Below the pieces are notes generated by a model. It worked only from the letters and a program-made list of their open reading frames with translations, was not told the DNA's origin and did not search any database. Below are positions 35,043 to 44,000 of a stretch of 64,000 nucleotides of DNA, piece after piece; position 1 is the stretch's first letter, and every line of letters starts with the position of its first letter. This DNA comes from Streptomyces cinnamoneus (GTDB taxonomy: Bacteria > Actinomycetota > Actinomycetes > Streptomycetales > Streptomycetaceae). The stretch covers positions 42,814 to 106,813 of the forward strand of contig NZ_BMVB01000024.1 in the NCBI RefSeq assembly GCF_014650495.1, read 5' to 3'. A program made the position numbers and the translations under genes.

Positions 35043-36428
35043 TCACCACAGGAGCCGGGCGGCCGTCACCCGGTGCAGGTGGACGAGGATGTCGGTGGAG
35101 TCCGCGAGAGCGGTGTCCCGCAACGGCTCGGGGTAGGCGGTGCCGTAGTCGCGGGTCGGCCGGGGCGTCTTCAGCCAGGCGCGGGCCGCGGCCGGTGCGG
35201 TGCGCATGTCGAGCACGTAGTCCCGGTGGGGCAGGCGGTCCAGGGTGTGCTCGTTGCTGCCGGGCTCGGCCGGGCCGACCGTGCAGACCTCCACCCGCGA
35301 CTCGTCCGGGTCCGTCGTCGCGTTGAACGACCCGGCGCCGAAGGTCAGCCGCACGTTGACGTAGTGCTTGCCCAGGCGGTCCTTGAGGAAGGCGCCCTGC
35401 ATCCGCGGGTAGCGGGCCGGGTCGGTGCTGACGTAGGAGACGTGCGCGTTGTGCGCGGACAACAGCACCTTGTCGCCCGTGTGCTCCTGCCACCAGGCGA
35501 CGTTGGCGGCCATCTGCTCGTCGCGGTACCGCATGGCCCGCGCCGTGTCGGCGGGGTCACCGAGGTCGTAGGCGTACTGGCCGGCCACCTGCGCGATGTT
35601 CCGGGCGTGCTGCACGGCCCGGTCGAAGGCGCGGCGGTCGCCGGCCGGCCGCTGCGCGCGGAGCAGGTCCAGCGCCTGGCGGGCCCGTGCGGCCATGTCC
35701 CGGCGCTCGGCGAGCGGCCGCTTGAGGTAGCCGGTCATGTAGTCCCCCACGGCGGTGCCGGGCGCGGGGCGTTGCAGGCGGTAGAGCTCGGTCAGGCGCG
35801 GCAGCAGCGCGGGGTGGTGGGCGGTGACGTACCGCGTCACCTCGTCGAAGGGCTGCGGGCCGGCGTAGCCGATGTCGTCACCCACGAAATGGACCTTCTT
35901 GGCGTGGTCACGGTTGTAGGTGCGCATCCACTCGATGAGGTCCCGGTACTCACCGGTGTTCCAGAAGCTGTAGTCGCGCTGGAACTCCTCCTTCATGATC
36001 TGCTGCAGGTTTCCCGTGCCGTGCAGGACGTAGTCGTCGAGCCGCAGCCCGGTGCTCCACGGTGCCTCCAGGGCGAAGGCGGTGAACCCCTTCTCCTGGA
36101 CGAGGTAGCGCAGGATGCGGTGCTTGTTCGTGAAGAACTCGTGCGAGCTGTGCGTGGCCTCCCCCAGTCCGACCACCGTGGCGTCGCCGACCATGCGGCC
36201 GAACGTTCGCAGGTCCCGCAGGTCGCCGGTGGGCTCGGTGGTGCGCAGCGGGCGGGCGTCGCGCGCGAGGGCCGCCACGGGGTCGCCGGTGCCCGAGTCG
36301 GCGGTGGCGGGCTGCGCGAGGCCCCCGGCCGCGGTGGCCGTCGCCGGCAGCAGCGCGAGCAGGAGCAGCAGCGCCGGCGTCCGGCGGCGGTGTCGAGGAT
36401 GGTGCGCCGTGTGTGCCATGCCGTTCAT
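35043..36428 (-). CDS. secreted erythromycin-esterase family protein
   Basis: 461 residues. A signal peptide (HHPRHRRRTP, then a long Leu/Ala core) ends near residue 34. The erythromycin-esterase domain covers most of the rest: VVGLGEATHSSHEFF near 86-100, ALEAPWSTGL near 119, FVGDDIGYAG near 180 and LLSAHNAHVSY near 323 carry the His/Glu residues of the EreA/EreB-like active site. Chromosomal secreted members are common in Streptomyces and are not proven macrolide-resistance genes. Weak evidence exists for links to succinoglycan-type hydrolysis. Confidence 0.88.
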   Translation of the reverse strand: MNGMAHTAHHPRHRRRTPALLLLLALLPATATAAGGLAQPATADSGTGDPVAALARDARPLRTTEPTGDLRDLRTFGRMVGDATVVGLGEATHSSHEFFTNKHRILRYLVQEKGFTAFALEAPWSTGLRLDDYVLHGTGNLQQIMKEEFQRDYSFWNTGEYRDLIEWMRTYNRDHAKKVHFVGDDIGYAGPQPFDEVTRYVTAHHPALLPRLTELYRLQRPAPGTAVGDYMTGYLKRPLAERRDMAARARQALDLLRAQRPAGDRRAFDRAVQHARNIAQVAGQYAYDLGDPADTARAMRYRDEQMAANVAWWQEHTGDKVLLSAHNAHVSYVSTDPARYPRMQGAFLKDRLGKHYVNVRLTFGAGSFNATTDPDESRVEVCTVGPAEPGSNEHTLDRLPHRDYVLDMRTAPAAARAWLKTPRPTRDYGTAYPEPLRDTALADSTDILVHLHRVTAARLLW

Positions 36429-36581
36429 GGTTGCGGCCGGGGGCCCGCGGCCACCATCCGACGGTCCTCACCGTGGGGGTGGGGGCAGCCCCACCCGCAG
36501 GGCACCGGCGTGTTTCACGTGCCCCACCGGGCGCCTGGGTCACAGTGGTACGGGGGACGGCGGCGGAGCACGGCGAGGACG

Positions 36582-37307
36582 GTGCTGGTGGAGACCCTGG
36601 TCACGGAGATCGCGCCGGACATCTACCGGCTGTCCACGTACGTTCCCGACGCCGACTTCATGTTCAATCAGTTCCTGGTCGACGCCGAGGAGCCGCTGCT
36701 GTTCCACTGCGGTCTCAGGGCGCTGTTCCCCCTGGTGTCCGAGGCGGCGAGCACGGTGATCCCGCTGGACCGGCTCGGCTGGATCACGTTCGGCCACGTC
36801 GAGGCCGACGAGTGCGGGTCCCTGAACTCCTGGGTCGCCGCGGCGCCGCGGGCGCAGGTCGCCCACGGCGCGATGGGGTGCCTGGTGTCGGTGAACGACC
36901 TCTGCGACCGGCCGCCGGTCCCGCTGGAGGACGGTCAGGTCATCGACCTGGGCGGCAGACGGGTCCGGCGCCTGGAGACCCCGCACATGCCGCACGGCTG
37001 GGACGCCGGCCTGCTCTTCGAGGAGACCACCGGCACCCTCTTCTGCGGCGACCTCTTCACCGCGATCGGCGACGCCCCCGCGCTGACCGAGCAGGAGATC
37101 GTGGGCCCCGCGCTCGCGGCGGAGGACGTCTTCGGGGCGACGTGCCTGACGGCGGCCACCGCACCCCTGATGCGGCGCCTGGCGGATCTCGCACCCACCA
37201 CGATGGGACTCATGCACGGCCCCGCCTACGCGGGCGACTGCAGCACGGCACTGCGCGAGCTGGCCGACGGCTACGCGGAGCGCTTCGCCCGCTCCCAGGA
37301 CGGCTGA
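36582..37307 (+). CDS. MBL-fold diiron (ODP-like) protein
   Basis: 241 residues, metallo-beta-lactamase fold. Instead of the hydrolase HxHxDH it has GHVEADECGS near 77-86 (H-x-E-x-D), the ligand set of the oxygen-binding diiron domain of flavodiiron proteins, plus MPHGWDAG near 137 and CGDLF near 156. There is no flavodoxin domain, so an outside electron donor would be needed. Oxygen or NO reduction or sensing is inferred. It is 16 bp upstream of glutamate decarboxylase and likely co-transcribed. GTG start. Confidence 0.8.
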   Translation: MLVETLVTEIAPDIYRLSTYVPDADFMFNQFLVDAEEPLLFHCGLRALFPLVSEAASTVIPLDRLGWITFGHVEADECGSLNSWVAAAPRAQVAHGAMGCLVSVNDLCDRPPVPLEDGQVIDLGGRRVRRLETPHMPHGWDAGLLFEETTGTLFCGDLFTAIGDAPALTEQEIVGPALAAEDVFGATCLTAATAPLMRRLADLAPTTMGLMHGPAYAGDCSTALRELADGYAERFARSQDG

Positions 37308-37323
37308 GGGGAACGGGCACGCG

Positions 37324-38739
37324 ATGGCACTGCACCAGGGCAAGGGCGGCCGGACCGACCGGCGCGGCTACGCGGTCAACCCCTTCTTCGGCGAGGCCGA
37401 CCCCGTTGCCGGCATGGCCGTCGAACCACCGCGCCGACGGCTGCCCGACGGGCCCATGACGCCGCAGACCGCCTACCAGTTCGTCCATGACGAGCTGATG
37501 CTCGACGGCAACTCCCGGCTGAACCTCGCCACGTTCGTCACCACCTGGATGGAACCCCAGGCCGGCGTCCTGCTGTCCGAGTGCCGCGACAAGAACATGA
37601 TCGACAAGGACGAGTACCCGCGCACGGCCGAGCTGGAGCAGCGCTGCGTGACCATGCTCGCCGACCTGTGGCACGCCCCCGACCCCACCGCCGCCGTGGG
37701 CTGTTCGACCACCGGATCGAGCGAGGCGTGCATGCTCGCCGGCCTGGCCCTCAAACGGCGCTGGGCGCTCGCGAACACCGACCGCTACCGGACGGGCGGC
37801 GCGCGGCCCAACCTGGTGATGGGCGCCAACGTGCAGGTGTGCTGGGAGAAGTTCTGCAACTTCTGGGAGGTGGAGGCACGCCAGGTGCCGCTGGAGGGCG
37901 AGCGCTTCCACCTCGACCCGCAGGCCGCCGCCGGCCTGTGCGACGAGAACACGATCGGCGTCGTCGCCGTCCTCGGCTCCACCTTCGACGGGTCCTACGA
38001 GCCGGTGGCCGACGTCTGTGCGGCGCTCGACGCCCTGCAAGGGCGTACGGGCCTGGACGTGCCGGTGCACGTGGACGGCGCGTCCGGCGCGATGGTCGCC
38101 CCGTTCCTGGACGAGGACCTGGTGTGGGACTTCCGGCTGCCGCGCGTGGCCTCCATCAACACCTCGGGCCACAAGTACGGGCTGGTCTACCCGGGAGTGG
38201 GCTGGGCCCTGTGGCGGGACCGGGCGGCGCTCCCCGAGGAGCTGGTCTTCCGCGTCAACTATCTGGGCGGGGACATGCCGACGTTTGCCCTGAACTTCTC
38301 CCGGCCGGGGGCGCAGGTGGCCGCGCAGTACTACACGTTCCTGCGGCTGGGCCGCGAGGGCTACCGTGCGGTGCAGCGCAACGCCCGCACCGTGGCGTCC
38401 ACGCTGGCCGGGCGGATCGGGCAGCTGGGCGACTTCCGGCTGCTGACGCGGGGCGAGGAGTTGCCGGTGTTCGCCTTCACCACGGCCGAAGGCGTCACGA
38501 ACTTCGACGTGTTCGACGTCTCGCGGCGCCTGCGCGAACGGGGCTGGCTCGTCCCCGCCTACACCTTCCCCCCGAACCGGCAGGACCTGTCGGTGCTGCG
38601 CGTGGTGTGCCGCAACGGCTTCACGCTCGACCTCGCGGAGCTCCTCCTCGCCGACCTCGGGGAGCTGCTGCCGGAGCTGCGGTGCCAGGAGCGGCCGTCG
38701 GGGCGGCCGGAGACGGTGGCCACGGCGTTCCACCACTGA
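37324..38739 (+). CDS. gadB: glutamate decarboxylase
   Basis: 471 residues, PLP fold-type I, group II decarboxylase. Near-complete GAD features: the N-terminal NPFFGEADPVAGMAVEPPRR, GCSTTGSSEACMLAGLA near 121-138, HVDGASGAMVAPF near 248 and the PLP lysine in INTSGHKYGLVYPG near 276-289. It makes GABA and consumes a proton, giving acid resistance in bacteria. Follows the MBL gene by 16 bp. Confidence 0.95.
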   Translation: MALHQGKGGRTDRRGYAVNPFFGEADPVAGMAVEPPRRRLPDGPMTPQTAYQFVHDELMLDGNSRLNLATFVTTWMEPQAGVLLSECRDKNMIDKDEYPRTAELEQRCVTMLADLWHAPDPTAAVGCSTTGSSEACMLAGLALKRRWALANTDRYRTGGARPNLVMGANVQVCWEKFCNFWEVEARQVPLEGERFHLDPQAAAGLCDENTIGVVAVLGSTFDGSYEPVADVCAALDALQGRTGLDVPVHVDGASGAMVAPFLDEDLVWDFRLPRVASINTSGHKYGLVYPGVGWALWRDRAALPEELVFRVNYLGGDMPTFALNFSRPGAQVAAQYYTFLRLGREGYRAVQRNARTVASTLAGRIGQLGDFRLLTRGEELPVFAFTTAEGVTNFDVFDVSRRLRERGWLVPAYTFPPNRQDLSVLRVVCRNGFTLDLAELLLADLGELLPELRCQERPSGRPETVATAFHH

Positions 38740-38748
38740 GGGCGGGGC

Positions 38749-38812
38749 CAGTCGTGCGGGGCGTCGGTCGTGCGGCACGTCAGTCGTGCGGCACGTCAGT
38801 CGTGCGGGACGA
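38749..38812. repeat. four tandem 16-bp repeats at the usp 3' end
   Basis: Copies CAGTCGTGCGGGGCGT, CGGTCGTGCGGCACGT, CAGTCGTGCGGCACGT and CAGTCGTGCGGGACGA at 38749, 38765, 38781 and 38797. The last copy is the codons for the final VPHD and stop of the universal stress protein; the others look like local duplications of that tail into the gap with gadB. Confidence 0.9.
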
Positions 38813-39647
38813 CCGCCACCGGGCACGGCGCGTGGTGGATCGCGGCCTGCACCACCGCGCCCAGGCGGGGCGTGAGGGCGGGGTGGTGACGGCGGCGGCC
38901 GCACACCAGCAGGCCGGCTCCGCGGGCGGCCCGGGCGACGGCGTGCGCCGGGCTCTCCATCCGGACGCTCTCGGCCACCGTGACCTCCGGATATGCCGCA
39001 CACCACCGTCTGAGCGCCGCGCGCAGCTCCGTTTCCGCCGCCTGCTGGAGGGCGCCGGCGACCTCGGGGTCCACGCCCCACGGTGCATAAGCCTGGACCG
39101 GCAAGGGGCTGCCGTGCACGACGCGCAGGGGAACGGCGCGTGCGGCCGCCGCGGCGAAGGCGAAGGCGTACAGCTCCTCGCCGGGACGGTGCAGTCCGGC
39201 GGCCAGGACCACGTCGCCCGCGGGGCTCGCACCGGCCCGCACGAGGACCACCGGCCGGGCGGCGCGGCCGGCGACGTGCAGGCCGATGTCACCGAGGAAG
39301 AAGCTCTGGAAACGGTCCAGGCCGCGCGAGCCGAGCACCACGACGGCGGAGTCGTCGGCCGCCCGCAGCAGGGCCGTGACCGGTTCCTCGGCGACCAGTT
39401 CCTCGACGATGGAGAGGTCCGGGAAGCGCTGGTGGACCTCCGTCTGCGCCGCGTGGACGATGCGCTTCGCCCAGTAGTCCTGGTCCTTCTCGGCCGGAAC
39501 GCCCTCCGGCTCGGGGATCAGCAGGACCCAGGCGTGCAGGAGGCGCAATGCGACCCCGCGCCGGTCCGCCTCCGCCGCCGCCCAGTGCGCGGCGGCCAGG
39601 CTCTCGGGCGAGCCGTCCAGACCTGCGGTGATGGCTGCGGGCTCCAT
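38796..39647 (-). CDS. universal stress protein (tandem UspA domains)
   Basis: 283 residues with two Usp folds. The first (residues 4-140) has AGLDGSPESLAAAHWA at its start and the ATP-binding-type VVLGSRGLDRFQSFFLGDIG; the second (145-283) has LLVCGRRRHHPALTPRLG and ends CPVAVVPHD. Tandem Usps of this kind are members of DosR-like dormancy regulons in actinobacteria, and the neighbour on the other side is a DevR-like regulator. ATG 39647 gives the normal start. Confidence 0.9.
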   Translation of the reverse strand: MEPAAITAGLDGSPESLAAAHWAAAEADRRGVALRLLHAWVLLIPEPEGVPAEKDQDYWAKRIVHAAQTEVHQRFPDLSIVEELVAEEPVTALLRAADDSAVVVLGSRGLDRFQSFFLGDIGLHVAGRAARPVVLVRAGASPAGDVVLAAGLHRPGEELYAFAFAAAAARAVPLRVVHGSPLPVQAYAPWGVDPEVAGALQQAAETELRAALRRWCAAYPEVTVAESVRMESPAHAVARAARGAGLLVCGRRRHHPALTPRLGAVVQAAIHHAPCPVAVVPHD

Positions 39648-40004
39648 GGCGACCGCCTCCGTCCCTCTGCGGAGCTCTCCCCCTCTCCCAGTGTCGGTCC
39701 CTTGCGGGGCGGCCCGTGTGCCGGGGGCCCGCCGGAGCCGGCCATCGGCAATCCGGCTTCGGCGGGCCCCGGCGGGGAGGGACCCGGAGCGGGGGACGGG
39801 CGCGGGACGGGTGTCCTGCCGTTCCGGGCTGCCTCCAGCGTGACAGGAGCGTCGCGGGCGGCGGAGGGGCCGGACGGGCCAGGTGCGGGACCGGACGGTC
39901 CCCAGGGCCGTTCGGCCCCTGGCGCGGCCGGCACGTGGGGGATCATGATCAAGTAAGCGTGCGGCAGTGTGCGCGGACCGTGAGTAGGACAGGGAGCGGT
40001 AGGA
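39648..40004. other. divergent promoter region, usp / devR-like
   Basis: 357 bp shared by the divergent usp and response-regulator genes, rich in GGCCG repeats and containing the dyads at 39887-39922. No gene seen. Confidence 0.5.
39887..39922. promoter_or_regulatory. two dyads, candidate DevR-like operator
   Basis: GGGACCGGACGGTCCC (39887-39902) is a perfect palindromic-arm site (GGGACC/GGTCCC) and is followed by CCAGGGCCG/CGGCCCCTGG (39902-39922). The GGGAC...GTCCC arms match those of the mycobacterial DosR box, but with six rather than four central bases. It lies 83 bp before the regulator start. Confidence 0.45.
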
Positions 40005-40760
40005 GTGGTGGACCAGTCGACGACGTTCTCCCGGGAACGGCCGATCCGGGTGTTCCTGCTGGACGATCACGAGGTCGTCCGGCGGGGCGTGCACGACCTG
40101 CTCGACGGCGAGGAGGACATCAGTGTCGTCGGTGAGGCCGGCACCATCGCCCATGCCCTGTCGCGGGGGCCCGCCCTGCGGCCCGACGTGGCGGTGCTGG
40201 ACGTGCGGCTGCCCGACGGCGACGGCATAGCGGTCTGCCGGGAGCTGCGCTCCCGGATGCCGGGGCTGGCCTGCCTGATGCTGACCTCGTTCGACGACGA
40301 CGACGCCCTCCTGGACGCGATCATGGCTGGTGCGGCGGGCTATGTGCTCAAGCAGATCCGGGGTTCCGACCTGGTCGCCGCCATCCGCACCGTCGCCTCC
40401 GGACAGTCCATGCTCGATCCGGCGACCACCACCCGGCTGATGAACAGCCTGCGCGGCGAGGAGGAGGACGGCGGGCCGCAGGACGAACGTCTGGCCGGGC
40501 TGTCCCCGCGCGAACGCGAGATCCTGGCGCTGATCGGGGACGGCCTCACCAACCGTCAGATCGCTCAGCAGCTCTTCCTGTCCGAGAAGACGGTGAAGAA
40601 CCACATCTCGCGCATGCTCGCGAAGCTCGGTGTCGAGCGGCGCATTCAGGCGGCGGTGCTCGCGACGGAGGTTGCCCGGCCGCCGGCGGGGGCGACTGCG
40701 GCCGGGCAGGACCGCCGCGAGCCGTCGGCCCGGGGCGCGGGCCGCCGCGTGGGTGGCTGA
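40005..40760 (+). CDS. DevR/DosR-like response regulator
   Basis: 251 residues. Receiver domain: FLLDDHEVV near 18, phospho-Asp in VAVLDVRLPDGDG near 62, LTSFDDD and K (YVLKQIRG). HTH: GLSPREREILALIGDGLTNR ..LSEKTVKNHISRMLAKLGVERR, the DevR/DosR signature. A Pro/Arg-rich tail follows. It is probably the partner of the GAF kinase at 41474-43177, as OsdK/OsdR in S. coelicolor (oxygen, stress and development). GTG start with a GGAG site. Confidence 0.87.
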   Translation: MVDQSTTFSRERPIRVFLLDDHEVVRRGVHDLLDGEEDISVVGEAGTIAHALSRGPALRPDVAVLDVRLPDGDGIAVCRELRSRMPGLACLMLTSFDDDDALLDAIMAGAAGYVLKQIRGSDLVAAIRTVASGQSMLDPATTTRLMNSLRGEEEDGGPQDERLAGLSPREREILALIGDGLTNRQIAQQLFLSEKTVKNHISRMLAKLGVERRIQAAVLATEVARPPAGATAAGQDRREPSARGAGRRVGG

Positions 40761-40912
40761 CGCCACCCTGTGCCGTGCGGCCTGCGGGGCCGGCGGGGCT
40801 GACGGGCCGTCTGCACGGGCGGTGGGGGCCGGGTCCGGCACCGCCGGGCCGGTATGACGTGGCTGAGCACCGCTGCGGCGGGAAGGGGTCCCCGGTCCCG
40901 CCCTCTCTCCCC

Positions 40913-41090
40913 TAGGCCGTGTCCGCAAAGTAGCGCCGTACGCCCGAAGGGCGTGGCCCGCGGCGTCTGGCGCGTGCGATCGCAAGGCGGAGGGGCGCCC
41001 TCGTACTGGGCGTACTCGGGCGAGCCCGACAACGCAGCGAGCGTGCGTGCCGGACGCCGGGAGCCCACGAAGATCCGCCGGACAGGCCCT
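40913..41090. mobile_element. MITE-like Streptomyces intergenic repeat
   Basis: About 178 bp with imperfect terminal inverted repeats: TAGGCCGTGTCCG on the left, complement of CCGGACAGGCCCT on the right. The interior is the recurring block (…GTACTGGGCGTACTCGGGCG… GGAGCCCACGAAGATCCGCC) that I remember from many Streptomyces intergenic regions; the minus strand gives the well-known spurious 'FVGSRRPARTLAALSGSPEY' frame. It encodes no transposase. Confidence 0.75.
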
Positions 41091-41473
41091 GCTACCGCTG
41101 GGAGGTGCCCCCGGTTTCCCGGGGCTGCCGCCCCGGCCCCCTGGGGCCCGCAGCCGCCGACGCCGGCCTCCCGGCTGACCGCCCTCCGGCTCACCAGCCC
41201 GGTAGCCCGTCTCTGCCGAACCGGCGGACGCAGACCGCCGGCGACGGCCGGGCAACCCGGTCGGCTCCCCCGCCCACCGGCTGACTGACCGGCAGCAGGC
41301 CGACCACCGTCCGGCACCGGACGGCCGGGCAGTGCCGGCCGGGACCAGCCCACCCCGCCCATCAGCCGCCCGGCCGGCGGCAGGCCCCGGCCGGCGCAGC
41401 CTGCTTCCCCCTCCCTCCAGGGGTGACGGGCCGGTGCAGCCCGCCGGTCGGCCGGCCGGTACCCGCCCGTCGG
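41091..41473. other. gene-free region, CCGG-rich
   Basis: 383 bp after the MITE and before the kinase stop, full of short CCGG/GCCGGC repeats and able to fold into several hairpins. No gene seen on either strand. Confidence 0.5.
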
Positions 41474-43177
41474 TCAGGGCCGGCCCGTGGGCAAGGGAAT
41501 GCGCCACGTCAGGGTCGTGCCGCCGTCGGGGGGTGTGGTCAGGTCCAGGTCGCCGCCGTGGTGGGCCGCGCGTTCGGACAGGTTGCGCAGGCCGCTGCGG
41601 TGGCCGGGGCCGGCCGGGGGGAGGCCGGTGCCGTCGTCGGTGACGGTCAGCACCAGGTGGTGGCCGTCGTTGACCACGGCGACGGCGGCCGAGCCGGCGC
41701 CGGCGTGCCGGGCCACGTTGGCCAGCGCCTCGCCCACCACGGCCACCACGTCGTCGACGACCGCCCGGGGCACCTGCGTGTCGAGCAGGCCCTCCATGCG
41801 CAGGGCCGGGGCGAAGCCGAGGAGCGCGCCGGCCTCGCCGACGGTCTGCACGACCCGGGTGCGCAGCCCGTGCTGCGGGGCGGTCTCCCGCGACCGCAGG
41901 CCGAAGATCGTCGACCTGATGATCTTTATGGTCTCGTCCAGGTCGTCGACCGCCCGCCGGACGCGTTCCGCGGCCTCGGGGTGGCCGATGAAGCGGTCGG
42001 CGCTCTGCAGTGTCATGCCGGTGGCGAAGAGCCGTTGGATCGCCAGGTCGTGCAGGTCGCGGGCGATGCGGTCGCGGTCCTCCAGGAGCGCGATCTGCTG
42101 GGCGTCCGCGCGGCGTTCGGCGAGTTCCATGGCCACGGCCGCCTGGCCGGCGAAGGCGACCAGGGGCAGGACCTCCTCCTGGGTGAACGCCGCCCGGCCG
42201 CTGCCGCGCACGAGCAGCAGCACGCCGCGGACCACGTCGCCGGACGTGACGGGCACGGCCACCGCCGGGCCGAGGCCCTCCGAGCGCAGCGGCGACGCCG
42301 TGCCGTGCGGGTCCGTGGTGATGTCGGCGCTGCGCACGGGGCCGCCCTCGCGGTAGGCCGCCCCGGTGAGGGTGCCGTCGACGGGCAGCACCGTGCCGCG
42401 CAGCCGGGCGGCGTGCTCGCCGACGGCGACCTCGGCCGTGAGCGCGGCCTCGCCGCCCAGCGGCACGGAGACGGTGGCCAGCTCGGCGCCGGTGATCTCC
42501 TTGGCCAGCTCGGCGATGAGACCGATGACGTCCGCCGGGGGGCTGCCCGACATCAGGGCGGTCGTCACTTGGGTGCTCGCCCGCAGCCACCGCTCGCGCC
42601 GCGTGGACTCCTCGTACAGGCGGGCGTTGTCGATGGCGACGCCCGCGGCGACGGCCAGCGTGGACAGGACCGCCTCGTCCTCGTCCTCGAAGTCCGCGCC
42701 GCCGTGCTTCTCGGCCAGGTACAGGTTGCCGAAGACCTGCTCGCGGACGCGGATGGGCACGCCCACGAAGCTGTGCATCGGCGGGTGGCCGGGGGGAAAG
42801 CCGTACGACGCCGGGTGCTCGGACAGGCGCGAGAGCCGCAGCGGCTCGGGGTGGCGGATGAGTTCGCCGAGGATGCCGTGGCCGCTGGGGTACGGCCCGA
42901 TGGCCTCGATCTGTGACTCCGTCACCCCCACGGTGAGGAACTGCGAGAGCGTCCGCCCGTCGGGCCCGATCACGCCGAGCGCGCCGTAGCGGGCGTCCAC
43001 CAGGGCCACCGCCGCCTCGACGATGCGCCGCAGCACGTGTTCGAGGTCGAGCTCGCGCCCGACCGAGAGCACGGCTTCGAGCAGGCTGTGCACCCGGTCA
43101 CGGGTGCCGCGCGCGGCGTCGATGCGCGCCTGGAGCTCCTCCAGCAGCTCGTCCAGCCTGAGTTGCGGTAATCGCAA
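41474..43177 (-). CDS. GAF-domain sensor histidine kinase (DevS/OsdK-like)
   Basis: 567 residues. Two GAF domains (about 55-200 and 225-365; DARYGALGVIG and FVGVPIRVREQVFGNLYLAEK are typical of DevS/DosT GAF-A/B), then HisKA_3 (DRIARDLHDLAIQRLFATG near 366-385, phospho-His in DLHD) and HATPase with EALANVARHA and DDGTGLPP. No membrane helix, so it is cytoplasmic. DevS/DosT bind heme in the first GAF domain to sense O2, NO or CO. The TTG at 43177 is chosen because AGGAGG lies 7 bp before it; no ATG is near. Confidence 0.88.
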   Translation of the reverse strand: MRLPQLRLDELLEELQARIDAARGTRDRVHSLLEAVLSVGRELDLEHVLRRIVEAAVALVDARYGALGVIGPDGRTLSQFLTVGVTESQIEAIGPYPSGHGILGELIRHPEPLRLSRLSEHPASYGFPPGHPPMHSFVGVPIRVREQVFGNLYLAEKHGGADFEDEDEAVLSTLAVAAGVAIDNARLYEESTRRERWLRASTQVTTALMSGSPPADVIGLIAELAKEITGAELATVSVPLGGEAALTAEVAVGEHAARLRGTVLPVDGTLTGAAYREGGPVRSADITTDPHGTASPLRSEGLGPAVAVPVTSGDVVRGVLLLVRGSGRAAFTQEEVLPLVAFAGQAAVAMELAERRADAQQIALLEDRDRIARDLHDLAIQRLFATGMTLQSADRFIGHPEAAERVRRAVDDLDETIKIIRSTIFGLRSRETAPQHGLRTRVVQTVGEAGALLGFAPALRMEGLLDTQVPRAVVDDVVAVVGEALANVARHAGAGSAAVAVVNDGHHLVLTVTDDGTGLPPAGPGHRSGLRNLSERAAHHGGDLDLTTPPDGGTTLTWRIPLPTGRP

Positions 43178-43427
43178 GAAAGTGCCTCCTGACAGGCGCC
43201 CGACGGGGACGGACGGGGGGACGGACGGCCTGTCCGCCCGGGCCCCACCGTATCGGCCACCCGGTGCGGCCTGCGGAGGAGCCCCGGTAGGTGCCGCGCT
43301 CCGTCCGCGGGTGGCGTGCGGCGCTCTGAGCAGGCGCGGGGCGGGCGGGGCACGCCTGCTGTGCCGGTTGCTCCCCCCGGATGCGGGAATGCTGGGTTCA
43401 TGACGTGAGTCGGAGGGGGTGGGCGCG

Positions 43428-44000
43428 GTGGCGGCACGCAGGCGGTGGGGGCGGTTCTGGCTGCTGCTCACCCCGGCGCTGCTGGCCGCGGGAGCGCTGC
43501 TCGCCGCCACGGCGAGCGGGGCCCTGGCCACGTCGCTGGCCGCCTCCGGCTCGGCGTTCAAGGTCACCGCGGACCGGGTGGTCGCCGACGGCGTCCGCGC
43601 CGTGCCCGCCCTGTACACCGAGCCCGGTGAGGGCGGTGCCCGGCATCCGGTGCTGCGGGCCACGGTCCGCCGGGCGCGGATCGAGGGCCTGTGCGTGAGC
43701 CTGGTCGTGCCCACCCCGCTCGGCAAGGTCACCCTGCGGGCCGTGGCCGGCCGTTCGGATCCCGTCGAGGGCACGGGGCTCTCGGTGGACGCGGATTCGG
43801 TGCGCGGGAAGGTGGACTTCACCGGTGTCGTGGCCGCGGCCGGCGGCGTGTGGGAGGGCGGGACGGGGGGTTTCCTGGCGGCAACGGACCATGTCGTGGT
43901 GCGCGACGGAAAGCTGACCGGGTGGCAGGGCGCGGGGGCGTCGCTGCGGATGAGCGACCCGGACGTGGGGCTGCTGAGGGGAGAGCACGCATGCGCGTGA
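43428..44000 (+). CDS. DUF6230 family protein
   Basis: 190 residues. N-terminal hydrophobic anchor (about 8-30) then SASGSAFKVTADRVVADG near 40-56, the DUF6230 signature, and a C-terminal beta-rich domain ending LRMSDPDVGLLRGEHACA. These proteins are paired with DUF6114 in streptomycetes; older records label them cholesterol esterase, without experimental support I know of. GTG 43428 fits the GGAGGGGG site 10 bp upstream; GTG 43419 is too close to it. Confidence 0.85.
   Translation: MAARRRWGRFWLLLTPALLAAGALLAATASGALATSLAASGSAFKVTADRVVADGVRAVPALYTEPGEGGARHPVLRATVRRARIEGLCVSLVVPTPLGKVTLRAVAGRSDPVEGTGLSVDADSVRGKVDFTGVVAAAGGVWEGGTGGFLAATDHVVVRDGKLTGWQGAGASLRMSDPDVGLLRGEHACA

Noticed and set aside
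38796..42590. A continuous 1264-codon minus-strand frame
   Set aside because: Only its C-terminal 283 codons (the Usp) look like protein; the rest is antisense to the response regulator and MITE, a side effect of very high GC.
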